A stretch of DNA of 64,000 bases from Sulfuricystis multivorans (GCF_003966565.1 NZ_AP018718.1:372001-436000), one strand, 5' to 3'. Shown: positions 52,973 through 60,325, counted from the first letter of the stretch. Numbers and translations: made by a program. The notes: a model not told the origin generated them from the letters alone.

Positions 52973-53781
52973 GCTCACGCCACGGTGGCCTCGTCGGTTC
53001 TGGAGTCGCCTTTGTTGTCTTTCCAGGAGACGGTGACTTTGTCGCCGGATTTGGCGCCCTTGACCTTGAAGCCGAGGACGGGGTTACGGGAGACGGAGCC
53101 GGCGAGCTGACCGGAGACGACGGTTTTGCCATTGAGGGCGACGGAGACGAGCTGGATGTGATGGGCGGGGATGGTTTTGCCGTCGTTGTCCTTGCGCTGG
53201 CCGGTCTCCATCGGGTGGGACATGAGGACGCGGATTTCGCAGACGTCGCCCTTCATTTGGGCGCGGATTTTCATTGGATCAGCCATGATGGGATTCCTTT
53301 GCGTGAAGGAGGGAAGCGATGTTCAGCCGCCGCAGCCGCCGACGGTGACCTTGACCTCTTTCTGGGTGGAAAAGGTCTTGCCGTCGGCCTTGGCGATGGC
53401 GATGATCGGACAGGTTTCGGCGACCTTGAGGCGGATCGAGACGTCGGGCAAGGCGCCGTTCGAGAACTCGAAGTAGGCGGCGAGCGGGAAGGGGTTTTTC
53501 TTCACCAGGATGGCGATCGAGGAGGTATTGGGGATGTTGCTGACGACATCGACGGGGACGACGGCGCCGTTTTCGGCTATGTCGGGGGCCTTCATGACGA
53601 GAGAGGCATTGGCGCTGGCACCGTCGGCGCCGATGGTTTTCAGGGCGACGTCGAGGTCCTTGGCGCCGAAGGCGGCGGCGTTCCATTCATTGGCATAGGC
53701 GAGCGTCGGCTTGAGCATGCCGGTGGCCAACAGACCGGCCAGCACGCCCGTCGCCCCCGCTCCTTTGAGTACCGTCCTGCG
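52973..53781. repeat. soxYZ direct repeat, copy 1 (809 bp)
   Basis: This segment is identical to 55195-56003, offset 2222 bp. Identity begins 2 bp before the soxZ stop and ends inside the fifth codon of soxY. Past that edge the copies differ by synonymous changes and by the leader sequence. Confidence 0.9.
52975..53286 (-). CDS. soxZ: Sulfur carrier complex protein SoxZ, copy 1
   Basis: 103 residues, beta-sandwich type (MKIRAQMKGDVCEIRVLMSH, METGQRKDNDGKTIPAHHIQ, NPVLGFKVKGAKSGDKV). It has no signal peptide; it is exported folded with SoxY by the Tat route. SoxYZ carries the sulfur intermediates on the SoxY C-terminal cysteine. This copy lies 36 bp after soxY copy 1 and 37 bp before soxA. 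It is identical in protein and DNA to the copy at 55.2 kb. Confidence 0.96.
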   Translation of the reverse strand: MADPMKIRAQMKGDVCEIRVLMSHPMETGQRKDNDGKTIPAHHIQLVSVALNGKTVVSGQLAGSVSRNPVLGFKVKGAKSGDKVTVSWKDNKGDSRTDEATVA

Positions 53782-53793
53782 GATCAAATCCAT
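53323..53793 (-). CDS. soxY: Sulfur carrier protein SoxY, copy 1
   Basis: 156 residues. The N-terminus MDLIRRTVLKGAGATGVLAG is a twin-arginine signal. The immunoglobulin-like body ends in the swinging arm VTVGGCGG with the sulfur-binding Cys154. The start follows AGGAGA. It lies 30 bp downstream of the anti-sigma gene, with no promoter visible, so it should be transcribed with the sigma/anti-sigma pair. Codons 3-4 differ synonymously from copy 2; the rest is identical. Confidence 0.96.
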   Translation of the reverse strand: MDLIRRTVLKGAGATGVLAGLLATGMLKPTLAYANEWNAAAFGAKDLDVALKTIGADGASANASLVMKAPDIAENGAVVPVDVVSNIPNTSSIAILVKKNPFPLAAYFEFSNGALPDVSIRLKVAETCPIIAIAKADGKTFSTQKEVKVTVGGCGG

Positions 53794-53823
53794 TTGTGGG
53801 TCTCCTCTGGTGGGTTGTCGAAA

Positions 53824-54522
53824 TCAGGATTGCAAGTAACGCCAACCTTGGGTCAGGCGGGCGGAAAGTTCGCTCTCGGCGGAGGCGGCTTCCTCGACGC
53901 CGGGCAGCAGATTCACTTCGAGGCCGCGCTCCTGCATGCGTGCGATCGCTTCGCGACAGGCAACGAGTCGCAGGTTCGCATGCCGACGGCGCAGCGCTTC
54001 GACGCGTTCGGCATATGGCGAGCCGCCTTGGCGCAGAAGATGTAGCCCCGGGCCGTTGGCGAGGAATTCGACGCGGAATGGGCGGCCTTGGGTGTCCCGA
54101 GCCGAGGCAAGCTGCTCGGCCATGCGTAGAGCCGCTTCCATGCGCGCCGGTTCGTCGGAAAAGAGGTGCAGCACGACGCGGCCGCCTTCGCTACGGATCG
54201 CCTCGATCTGGCGCTCCAGTTGCCGGTCGGCGTCAAAACGGTCGTTGGCAAACCAGCCGGAGATCGCGCCTACCGCGACGAACAGGGAGGCCGCCAGCGC
54301 GTGTGGCCAGCCACCGAACGAGCCGCTACTGGGGCCGCTCTTTGTATCCTTGCGGCGGGGCAGCGGAAAGGCGCCGCGCACCATCTGCTTGAGCTGCCAG
54401 AGCTCGCAGGCCCGCGCACGCAGCGCAGCGTCGCTGGCAATCCGTTCCTGGATCGTCGCGCGCTCGGTGGCGTCGAGCTCGTTGTCGATGTAGGCGCCGA
54501 GGATTTCGTCGGAGATTTCCAT
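53824..54522 (-). CDS. Transmembrane anti-sigma factor fused to a DsrE/DsrF-like domain
   Basis: 232 residues. Residues 1-52 look like an anti-sigma domain (ILGAYIDNELDATERATIQE, ALRARACELWQLKQMVRGAF) without the zinc HxxxCxxC. One membrane helix lies at 73-91. Residues 114-231 match the DsrE/DsrF-like pattern: VVLHLFSDEPARMEAAL, FRVEFLANGPGLHLL, LRLVACREAIARMQERGLEV, LLPGVEEA and a final LTQGWRYL. Cys189 sits where this family keeps its sulfur-accepting cysteine. N-in topology puts this domain in the periplasm. It starts 1 bp after the ECF sigma stop. Sensing of sulfane sulfur is inferred; the domain match is by eye. Confidence 0.8.
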   Translation of the reverse strand: MEISDEILGAYIDNELDATERATIQERIASDAALRARACELWQLKQMVRGAFPLPRRKDTKSGPSSGSFGGWPHALAASLFVAVGAISGWFANDRFDADRQLERQIEAIRSEGGRVVLHLFSDEPARMEAALRMAEQLASARDTQGRPFRVEFLANGPGLHLLRQGGSPYAERVEALRRRHANLRLVACREAIARMQERGLEVNLLPGVEEAASAESELSARLTQGWRYLQS

Positions 54523-54523
54523 C

Positions 54524-55090
54524 CTAGCCTCTCAATCGATGTACTACGGCGGTCGTCGTCCGTGTCGCTTGCGGCTCGCGCAAGGCTTCGCGCAGACTGG
54601 CACGGGCGCGCGACAGGCGGCTCATCACCGTGCCGATCGGGATTTGCAGTATCGCTGCGACCTCGGCATAGGAAAACTCTTCGAGATCGACGAGGGTGAC
54701 GACTTCGCGTTGGCCGGGTGGTAGATTGCCGACGGCCGAGCGCACCCGCCGGACGACCTCGTTTTTCAGGCAATCTTCCTCGGGGCAGTCGGCGGCGGGC
54801 AGCTCGCGTTCTTCGACGGCGTCGATGTCGAGGGTCTCCTTTCCGGCGCGCAGATGGTCATGCCAGCAATTCGCCAGGATGCTGCACAGCCAGGCATGCA
54901 TCGCCTCCGGATCGCGTAACTGGCTGTGGCGATCGAGCGCCTTGGCGAGCGTTTCCTGCACCAGATCGTCGGCCAGCGCGCGATTACGGCACCAGGAATG
55001 AGCCAGCCGCCACAAGCGGCAACGGCTCGTTTCGAGCTTCGCTTCGAACTGGCGCGAACGACCGATGAACGGGAACAGGCTCACGGACAC
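54524..55090 (-). CDS. ECF-family RNA polymerase sigma factor in the sox locus
   Basis: 188 residues. Region 2 is RLWRLAHSWCRNRALADDLVQETLAKALDRH and region 4 is LPPGQREVVTLVDLEEFSYA plus IPIGTVMSRLSRAR, the DNA-binding helix. No other sigma regions are present, as in ECF factors. The start is GTG at 55090; a GTG two codons later (55084) has better spacing from GAGAAGA. Its 3' neighbour is the anti-sigma protein, and an ECF-type promoter stands 24 bp upstream. Cys24, Cys34 and Cys69 are also present. Its regulon probably includes the sox genes downstream. Confidence 0.92.
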   Translation of the reverse strand: MSVSLFPFIGRSRQFEAKLETSRCRLWRLAHSWCRNRALADDLVQETLAKALDRHSQLRDPEAMHAWLCSILANCWHDHLRAGKETLDIDAVEERELPAADCPEEDCLKNEVVRRVRSAVGNLPPGQREVVTLVDLEEFSYAEVAAILQIPIGTVMSRLSRARASLREALREPQATRTTTAVVHRLRG

Positions 55091-55113
55091 TCTTCTCGAA
55101 AAGGGAATCGAGG

Positions 55114-55144
55114 TTTAAGACGCATTGGTGCGGCGGTTTATTCC
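55114..55144 (-). promoter_or_regulatory. ECF-type promoter of the sigma/anti-sigma/sox operon
   Basis: On the minus strand GGAATAA (55144-55138) and CGTC (55122-55119, followed by TTAAA) are 15 bp apart, i.e. GGAAT-N17-CGTC, the classic ECF -35/-10 geometry. Transcription would start near 55110, about 20 nt before the sigma start codon. I found no second GGAATAA/CGTC pair at this spacing ahead of other sox genes. Autoregulation is inferred. Confidence 0.65.
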
Positions 55145-55194
55145 ATGGAAAACGGGGAAATCGTGTGACTTTCCCGTTGCCTGGGCGAACAGAG

Positions 55195-56003
55195 GCTCAC
55201 GCCACGGTGGCCTCGTCGGTTCTGGAGTCGCCTTTGTTGTCTTTCCAGGAGACGGTGACTTTGTCGCCGGATTTGGCGCCCTTGACCTTGAAGCCGAGGA
55301 CGGGGTTACGGGAGACGGAGCCGGCGAGCTGACCGGAGACGACGGTTTTGCCATTGAGGGCGACGGAGACGAGCTGGATGTGATGGGCGGGGATGGTTTT
55401 GCCGTCGTTGTCCTTGCGCTGGCCGGTCTCCATCGGGTGGGACATGAGGACGCGGATTTCGCAGACGTCGCCCTTCATTTGGGCGCGGATTTTCATTGGA
55501 TCAGCCATGATGGGATTCCTTTGCGTGAAGGAGGGAAGCGATGTTCAGCCGCCGCAGCCGCCGACGGTGACCTTGACCTCTTTCTGGGTGGAAAAGGTCT
55601 TGCCGTCGGCCTTGGCGATGGCGATGATCGGACAGGTTTCGGCGACCTTGAGGCGGATCGAGACGTCGGGCAAGGCGCCGTTCGAGAACTCGAAGTAGGC
55701 GGCGAGCGGGAAGGGGTTTTTCTTCACCAGGATGGCGATCGAGGAGGTATTGGGGATGTTGCTGACGACATCGACGGGGACGACGGCGCCGTTTTCGGCT
55801 ATGTCGGGGGCCTTCATGACGAGAGAGGCATTGGCGCTGGCACCGTCGGCGCCGATGGTTTTCAGGGCGACGTCGAGGTCCTTGGCGCCGAAGGCGGCGG
55901 CGTTCCATTCATTGGCATAGGCGAGCGTCGGCTTGAGCATGCCGGTGGCCAACAGACCGGCCAGCACGCCCGTCGCCCCCGCTCCTTTGAGTACCGTCCT
56001 GCG
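55195..56003. repeat. soxYZ direct repeat, copy 2 (809 bp)
   Basis: Second member of the identical pair with 52973-53781, same orientation. The left edge lies 2 bp outside the soxZ stop and the right edge within the fifth codon of soxY. The intergenic soxY-soxZ spacer is identical too, which points to recent duplication or gene conversion. Confidence 0.9.
55197..55508 (-). CDS. soxZ: Sulfur carrier complex protein SoxZ, copy 2
   Basis: 103 residues, identical to copy 1 in protein and DNA (body PAHHIQLVSVALNGKTVVSG). It is followed by a 106-bp gap that carries the ECF promoter and then the sigma gene. Upstream is soxY copy 2, 36 bp away. Having the pair both before and after the regulators means soxYZ can be made from two promoters. 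Confidence 0.96.
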   Translation of the reverse strand: MADPMKIRAQMKGDVCEIRVLMSHPMETGQRKDNDGKTIPAHHIQLVSVALNGKTVVSGQLAGSVSRNPVLGFKVKGAKSGDKVTVSWKDNKGDSRTDEATVA

Positions 56004-56015
56004 AATCAGATCCAT
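55545..56015 (-). CDS. soxY: Sulfur carrier protein SoxY, copy 2
   Basis: 156 residues, identical in protein to copy 1, with the Tat signal RRTVLKG and the C-terminal GGCGG arm. Its first codons differ synonymously (CTG ATT in place of TTG ATC). The leader AGGAGACTCACAG differs from that of copy 1. It lies 31 bp downstream of the YeeE/YedE transporter gene, so it probably belongs to that transcript. Confidence 0.96.
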   Translation of the reverse strand: MDLIRRTVLKGAGATGVLAGLLATGMLKPTLAYANEWNAAAFGAKDLDVALKTIGADGASANASLVMKAPDIAENGAVVPVDVVSNIPNTSSIAILVKKNPFPLAAYFEFSNGALPDVSIRLKVAETCPIIAIAKADGKTFSTQKEVKVTVGGCGG

Positions 56016-56046
56016 CTGTGAGTCTCCTTGGTCGATAGTTGAAACA

Positions 56047-57147
56047 TCAAGCCTCGCGCATCATGCGCCAGTATTGGAATTTCATCGTCGCGGCCGCTCC
56101 TGCGATGATCGCCACGAGCGTCAGAATCGAACCGAGTGCCAACGTCGAGACCCCGGTGATACCCTGACCGATCGTGCAACCCATCGATAATACCCCGCCG
56201 ATGCCCATCAGTACCGCACCGATCGCGTGGTTGAGGAAATCGCCCACCGAGACGAACCACTCGATGCGGAAGCCGCGCGAGAGCATCGCCCAGAGGAAGG
56301 AACCGAAGATCACGCCGAACAACGCGACGATGCCGAAATTGATCAGGGAGAAATCCCGGGGGTTCATCAGATAGCGTGCGGCATCTCCCATCGGGCTGAT
56401 GAAGGTAAAGGATTGGGTCTCGACTCGCAGCGGTTTGGTATCGGCAAAGTCGGCCCACTCTTTCCATTCGGCGCCCATCGGGCCGCCAGTGACATACCAG
56501 CCGGCGATGACGATCAGGCCGATGCCGATCCCGGCCAAAACGTTGTCGCGGTTGGTGCGGAAATCGCGTGCGGCAAAGGCGAAGGCGATCAGGGCAAGCG
56601 CCACGATCAGACCGGCAATGGTATTGCCCAGGCCGGTGAGGTCGCCGAGCGTCTGGCTTTTGAAACCGCGTGCGGCAAGGTCGATCGTGGTCGGCGCGAT
56701 CCAGCGGCCGAACGCGTCGTTGTAGAAGTTCGTCCACAGCATCGCATAGGCGCACAACGCGGCGATGACGAGAACCACCAGCGATTTGAGATTGCCCGCG
56801 CCGATGCGCACCGCGGTCTTGTTGCCGCAGCCCGACGCCAGCGTCATGCCAATGCCGAACATGAAGCCGCCCAGCAAGTAACGCAGCCAGGCAAACTGGG
56901 CCGTGCGATAGGGCGGAAAGGTGCCGCTGGCGAGATTGAGCTTGCCCATCGCCTCGAGCGCGACGACCCCGAGCATCGCCACTGCGCCGGCCAGCAGCCA
57001 GGCGCGCAGGCGACCCGTGTCGCCCATGTTGACCCAGTCCGAGACGGCACCCATGGTGCAGAAGTTGGTTTTGTTGGCCAACATGCCCAGTGCCGTCGCC
57101 AGGACGAAAGCGACCAGCAATACCTGATGATGGATCGTGAATTCCAC
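56047..57147 (-). CDS. YeeE/YedE-family (TsuA-like) sulfur-compound transporter
   Basis: 366 residues from GTG 57147, chosen because GGAGGAGG stands 7-14 bp upstream and the product begins MEFTIHHQVLLVAFV. About nine or more hydrophobic helices are seen. The conserved cysteine motifs of the thiosulfate channel TsuA are all present: NKTNFCTMG (Cys30), ASGCGNKT (Cys107) and SMGCTIGQG (Cys324). The family takes up thiosulfate or moves sulfane sulfur. It is the first gene of the sox locus, so import of thiosulfate or a sulfur intermediate is likely. The 161 bp upstream (57148-57308) shows no clear promoter. Confidence 0.9.
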   Translation of the reverse strand: MEFTIHHQVLLVAFVLATALGMLANKTNFCTMGAVSDWVNMGDTGRLRAWLLAGAVAMLGVVALEAMGKLNLASGTFPPYRTAQFAWLRYLLGGFMFGIGMTLASGCGNKTAVRIGAGNLKSLVVLVIAALCAYAMLWTNFYNDAFGRWIAPTTIDLAARGFKSQTLGDLTGLGNTIAGLIVALALIAFAFAARDFRTNRDNVLAGIGIGLIVIAGWYVTGGPMGAEWKEWADFADTKPLRVETQSFTFISPMGDAARYLMNPRDFSLINFGIVALFGVIFGSFLWAMLSRGFRIEWFVSVGDFLNHAIGAVLMGIGGVLSMGCTIGQGITGVSTLALGSILTLVAIIAGAAATMKFQYWRMMREA

Positions 57148-57312
57148 GTTTCGACCTCCTCCAGTCTTGTTTGTTTTTGCCGGCAGGGTGCGCGCTGAAC
57201 GAGACGCCACGCATGAGGGCTCTTCGTTGCATGCCGCCTGATGCATCTCGCTTTCGCGGGTGCGCAAGCCGCACACATGAAGCCGGTCGTGTCCGAATTG
57301 TAATGAGTTTAG

Positions 57313-57584
57313 GGAAACGCTGAATAAGTTGCTGCGCGGGCGCATCGCTGCGTTGCGCGGTGTTGGCTTCGGCCGCTTCGCTTAACCTCGGCAAAGCCAA
57401 AGTGAGCCTTCGCCGCAACTTCGTTGTCGCTCCCTCGCCTAACTCCATGTTATGTGGTTCCGGCATAACTTGCGCTTCGCTCCTGTTAGCCTGCACCGAA
57501 ACTTCGCCTTCGGCTCGTTTTCTCGGTCGCTGCGCACCAAACGCCTTGCGCTGCATCCCGCTCGCGGCCTTCTTCAGCGTTTCC
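57313..57584. mobile_element. MITE-like element at the queC stop codon, IS5-type features
   Basis: A 272-bp segment has inverted ends GGAAACGCTGAA (57313-57324; right arm 57573-57584), extended by a further AAG after one mismatch. It is flanked by the 4-bp direct repeat TTAG (57309-57312 and 57585-57588), which fits the YTAR target of IS5-family elements. No transposase is encoded. The right TTAG holds the queC stop codon. The inside has many short direct motifs (CTTCGCT, CGCCT) and no gene. Confidence 0.75.
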
Positions 57585-58262
57585 TTAGCGATAGCGTGTC
57601 GGATCGGGCAAGCCGGCGGTAGCGAAGCCTTCGCGACGCAGCCGGCAGGAATCGCACAACCCGCAGGCGCGGCCTGCGGCATCGGCCTGGTAGCAGGAGA
57701 CGGTGAGCGCGTAGTCGACGCCGAGCGCCGTGCCACGGCGGATGATCTCGGCCTTGGACAGATCGATCAGCGGCGCATGGACATGCAGCGCATGGCCTTC
57801 GACGCCAGCCTTGGTGGCCAGGTTCGCCAGCCGTTCGAAGGCGCGGATGAATTCCGGCCGGCAATCCGGATAGCCGGAATAATCGACGGCATTGACGCCG
57901 ACGAAGATGTCCTGCGCGCCGAGGATTTCCGCCCAGCCGAGCGCGAGCGCGAGCATGATGGTGTTGCGCGCCGGCACATAGGTGACCGGGATGCCGTCGC
58001 CGACACCTTCGGTCGGCACCGGAATCGAGGGGTCGGTGAGCGCCGACCCCCCGAACTGGCCGATGTCCAGATGCACGATACGATGCTCGACCACGCCCAG
58101 CGCCGCCGCGACGCGCGAGGCAGCGGCGAGCTCGGCGTGATGGCGCTGACCGTAATCGACCGACAGGCAATGGCAAGCGAAACCTTCGCTTTTCGCGATG
58201 GCAAGGCACGTGGCGGAATCCAGGCCACCAGAAAGCAATACCACCGCAGGTTTAGCGGCCAC
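57585..58262 (-). CDS. queC: 7-cyano-7-deazaguanine synthase
   Basis: 225 residues. PP-loop [20 protein letters not shown] at the N-terminus, [46 protein letters not shown] and the zinc cysteines SCYQ, CGLCDSC near the C-terminus. It converts 7-carboxy-7-deazaguanine to preQ0, using ATP and ammonia, for queuosine. It overlaps queE by 11 bp. Its stop TAA belongs to the target-site duplication of the MITE-like element. Confidence 0.96.
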   Translation of the reverse strand: MAAKPAVVLLSGGLDSATCLAIAKSEGFACHCLSVDYGQRHHAELAAASRVAAALGVVEHRIVHLDIGQFGGSALTDPSIPVPTEGVGDGIPVTYVPARNTIMLALALGWAEILGAQDIFVGVNAVDYSGYPDCRPEFIRAFERLANLATKAGVEGHALHVHAPLIDLSKAEIIRRGTALGVDYALTVSCYQADAAGRACGLCDSCRLRREGFATAGLPDPTRYR

Positions 58263-58983
58263 GCTCGCTTCCCCAGAGAACCTTGTGCAGCTGCAACTGG
58301 AAGCGCACCGGCAGCCGGTCGGCGAGAATCCATTCCGCGAGTGCTGCGGGCGGAAGCCGATCGGCGACCGGCGAGAAAATCACCGGGCAGAGGTCGGCAA
58401 GGTGCCGTCCCGCCAGCGCCGACTCCTCGTGAAAAGTCGGTGCCCGGCGGGACGTTCCATTTTCCGCCAGCGCCGACTTTACATGCCGTCCGGCGAGGAG
58501 GTCTTTTGCCCACTCGTAATCGGCACGCGAAGCGAGCACGAACTTCAGCTCGTCGCTGGCTTTCAGCACGGCAAGGTTCTCCCAGCGGTTTTTCTCGACT
58601 TCGCCCGAGCCCGGGGCCTTGATGTCGACGATGCGCGCAACACGCGCATCGACGGCAGAAATGTCGAGCGCGCCCGAGGTTTCCAGCGAGACCGAGTAGC
58701 CGGCGTCACACAATGCCGTCAGCAATGCCAGACAGTTTGCCTGCGCGAGCGGTTCGCCGCCGGTGACGCAGACGGTCTTGCAGCCGTAGGCATCGATGCG
58801 TTCGAGAATCGTCGGCAGGGGCAGCGTCTTTCCACCGGAGAAGGCATAGGCTGTGTCGCACCAGACGCAGCGCAACGGACAGCCGGCAAGCCGCACGAAA
58901 ACGGTGGGCAAACCGATGCGGGTCGATTCGCCCTGGATGGAATGGAATATCTCGCTGACGCGCAGCGTGGGGACGGCGGTCAC
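58252..58983 (-). CDS. queE: 7-carboxy-7-deazaguanine synthase with REP-derived insertion
   Basis: 243 residues from GTG 58983, which overlaps the cpoB stop (GTGA); no ATG gives the N-terminus [12 protein letters not shown]. The radical-SAM cysteines are CPLRCVWC (near 35-42), then [10 protein letters not shown]. It rearranges carboxytetrahydropterin to CDG in queuosine synthesis. About 26 residues (near 168-193, [20 protein letters not shown] and on) are foreign: they translate an inverted pair of REP-like repeats, just before the conserved [11 protein letters not shown]. Whether the loop is tolerated is unknown; the frame is intact. Confidence 0.92.
   Translation of the reverse strand: MTAVPTLRVSEIFHSIQGESTRIGLPTVFVRLAGCPLRCVWCDTAYAFSGGKTLPLPTILERIDAYGCKTVCVTGGEPLAQANCLALLTALCDAGYSVSLETSGALDISAVDARVARIVDIKAPGSGEVEKNRWENLAVLKASDELKFVLASRADYEWAKDLLAGRHVKSALAENGTSRRAPTFHEESALAGRHLADLCPVIFSPVADRLPPAALAEWILADRLPVRFQLQLHKVLWGSERGR
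58404..58480. repeat. REPIN-like cluster inside queE
   Basis: Three units of the REP-like core lie in 77 bp: reverse (58404-58424), forward (58432-58454) and reverse (58464-58480). The first two are inverted around CTCGTGA, forming a long hairpin in the manner of a REPIN. The whole array stays in frame with queE. Confidence 0.75.
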
Positions 58984-59759
58984 CGTTTCTTCGGCGCGAG
59001 GGTCTTGAGCCGAGTGCGGCCGTTTTCGGCGGCGGCGCTGGTCGGATATTTCTGGATCAGCGCTTCGAGCGTCTGGATCGCGCCCTTGACATCCTTTGCC
59101 TGGACCTGGGCGTTCGCGCGCGCGAGCAGCGCATCGGGCGTCTTCGGGTCGTTGGGCCAACCCGCCGCCACTTTGCCGTAGAGCTCGGCGGCCTTGTCGA
59201 ACTGGCGCTGCTGATAATGGCTGGAACCCAGCCAGTAGGTCGCGTTCGGCAGCAACGTGGATTTCGGGTACGCGGCGATGAAGGCTTCGAACGCCGCTTG
59301 CGCTTCCTTGTATTTGCCGCCGCGGAACAGGCTCAGCGCGGCCTCGTAATCGCGCATCTCGGCCTGCGGATCGGCGGGCTGTTGCGCGGCGGGCGCCGGG
59401 GCTTCCTGCGCTGCGGCCGTTTGCGCGGCCGGCAGACTTTCCAGCTTGCGCAGGCGGGCGTCGAGATCGACGTAGAAATCCTGCTGGCGCTTGTGAGCGG
59501 CTTCCAGGCTGTTGGTCAGCACCTCGACTTGGCCCGTCAGCCGTGCGATCTCGGCGCGTAGCACCTCGATCTGGTTGGTGAAATCGAGCTGGTTCTTCGC
59601 CAGCGCATCGACGCGCTGGCGCAGGCCATCGAGTGTCACCATCGTCTCGGCGCGCAGCTCGCGGATCTGGCGGCGCGCCTCTTCGTCATCGAACATGCCC
59701 GCGCGGGCGCAAAATGGCAGTGCCAGTGCGAGGCAGGCCAGCCAGACGTGGCGCTTCAT
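58980..59759 (-). CDS. cpoB: Tol-Pal system protein CpoB (YbgF)
   Basis: 259 residues. Signal peptide WLACLALALPFCARA, then an N-terminal trimerising coiled coil (about 25-105), an Ala/Pro/Gln-rich linker, and a C-terminal TPR domain (about 135-250) with YEAALSLFRGGKYKEAQAAF, YPKSTLLPNATYWLGSSHYQ and LARANAQVQAKDVKGAI. CpoB links outer-membrane constriction by Tol-Pal to peptidoglycan synthesis by PBP1B. It is last of the leftward tol operon and is coupled to queE. Confidence 0.93.
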   Translation of the reverse strand: MKRHVWLACLALALPFCARAGMFDDEEARRQIRELRAETMVTLDGLRQRVDALAKNQLDFTNQIEVLRAEIARLTGQVEVLTNSLEAAHKRQQDFYVDLDARLRKLESLPAAQTAAAQEAPAPAAQQPADPQAEMRDYEAALSLFRGGKYKEAQAAFEAFIAAYPKSTLLPNATYWLGSSHYQQRQFDKAAELYGKVAAGWPNDPKTPDALLARANAQVQAKDVKGAIQTLEALIQKYPTSAAAENGRTRLKTLAPKKR

Positions 59760-59762
59760 CGC

Positions 59763-60299
59763 TCAAAACTCGCCGGAATAGAGCATGTCGCCGCGGCGGT
59801 TCTTGGCCCAGCATTCTTCGCTGGCATCAAGACACACCGGCTTTTCCTCGCCGAGGCTGACGGCTTCGAGCTGCGCTTCCTTGACGCCGAGGAGCACCAG
59901 CGCCTTCTTGACCGCTTCGGCGCGTTTCTGGCCGAGCGCCAGGTTGTATTCACGGCTACCGCGCTCGTCGGCATTGCCCTGGATCAGCATCTTCATCTGC
60001 GGGTTCTTGATCAGGAACTGGGCGTGGTGGCCAATGAGCGTCTGGTATTCGTCTTTGATCGCGTAGCTATCGAAGTCGAAATAGATGCTGCGCTTGGAAA
60101 GGGGGCTCTTCGGATCCTTCAAGGCAGCGAGCGAATAGGGATCGGTGCTGGCCGTGTCGACCGGCGAGGTAGAGGTGACGGGCCCCGGCGTACGGCTTTC
60201 GACGCCGGCGGCGGCTTGTTCAGGAGCGGGCGGCTGGCTGCCGCAGCCAGCGAGCAGGGCAAGAGTGATAAGAGAAGCGACGAGCAATGAGGAGCGCAT
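59763..60299 (-). CDS. pal: Peptidoglycan-associated lipoprotein Pal
   Basis: 178 residues from the ATG at 60299 (MRSSLLVASLITLALLAGCG). The lipobox LLAGC places the lipidated cysteine at 19. A Pro/Ala/Ser/Thr tether precedes the OmpA-like domain (IYFDFDSYAIKDEYQTLIGH, IQGNADERGSREYNLALGQK), which binds meso-diaminopimelate in peptidoglycan. An extra C-terminal stretch with two cysteines (VCLDASEECWAKNRRGDM) is typical of betaproteobacterial Pal. It lies 26 bp after tolB. Confidence 0.96.
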   Translation of the reverse strand: MRSSLLVASLITLALLAGCGSQPPAPEQAAAGVESRTPGPVTSTSPVDTASTDPYSLAALKDPKSPLSKRSIYFDFDSYAIKDEYQTLIGHHAQFLIKNPQMKMLIQGNADERGSREYNLALGQKRAEAVKKALVLLGVKEAQLEAVSLGEEKPVCLDASEECWAKNRRGDMLYSGEF

Positions 60300-60325
60300 G
60301 ATATTTTCCTTGATGACGATCAGAC

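Noticed and set aside
52858-54045. A 395-codon plus-strand frame rich in Gly/Asp across soxZ-soxY, and its twin at 55125-56021
   Set aside because: It is the antisense of soxYZ, duplicated because the DNA is duplicated. Composition is that of a high-GC shadow frame and it has no ribosome site.
57431-57495. GCCTAAC and GTTAGCC words in the queC-proximal element, reminiscent of integron attC sites
   Set aside because: The second core does not fit the GTTRRRY rule, no cassette gene or integrase is present, and the inverted ends with TTAG duplication explain the element better.
56006-57736. 576-codon minus-strand frame over the YedE gene
   Set aside because: It is in another frame, rich in Arg/His; the 366-residue frame has the TsuA cysteine motifs and a strong ribosome site.
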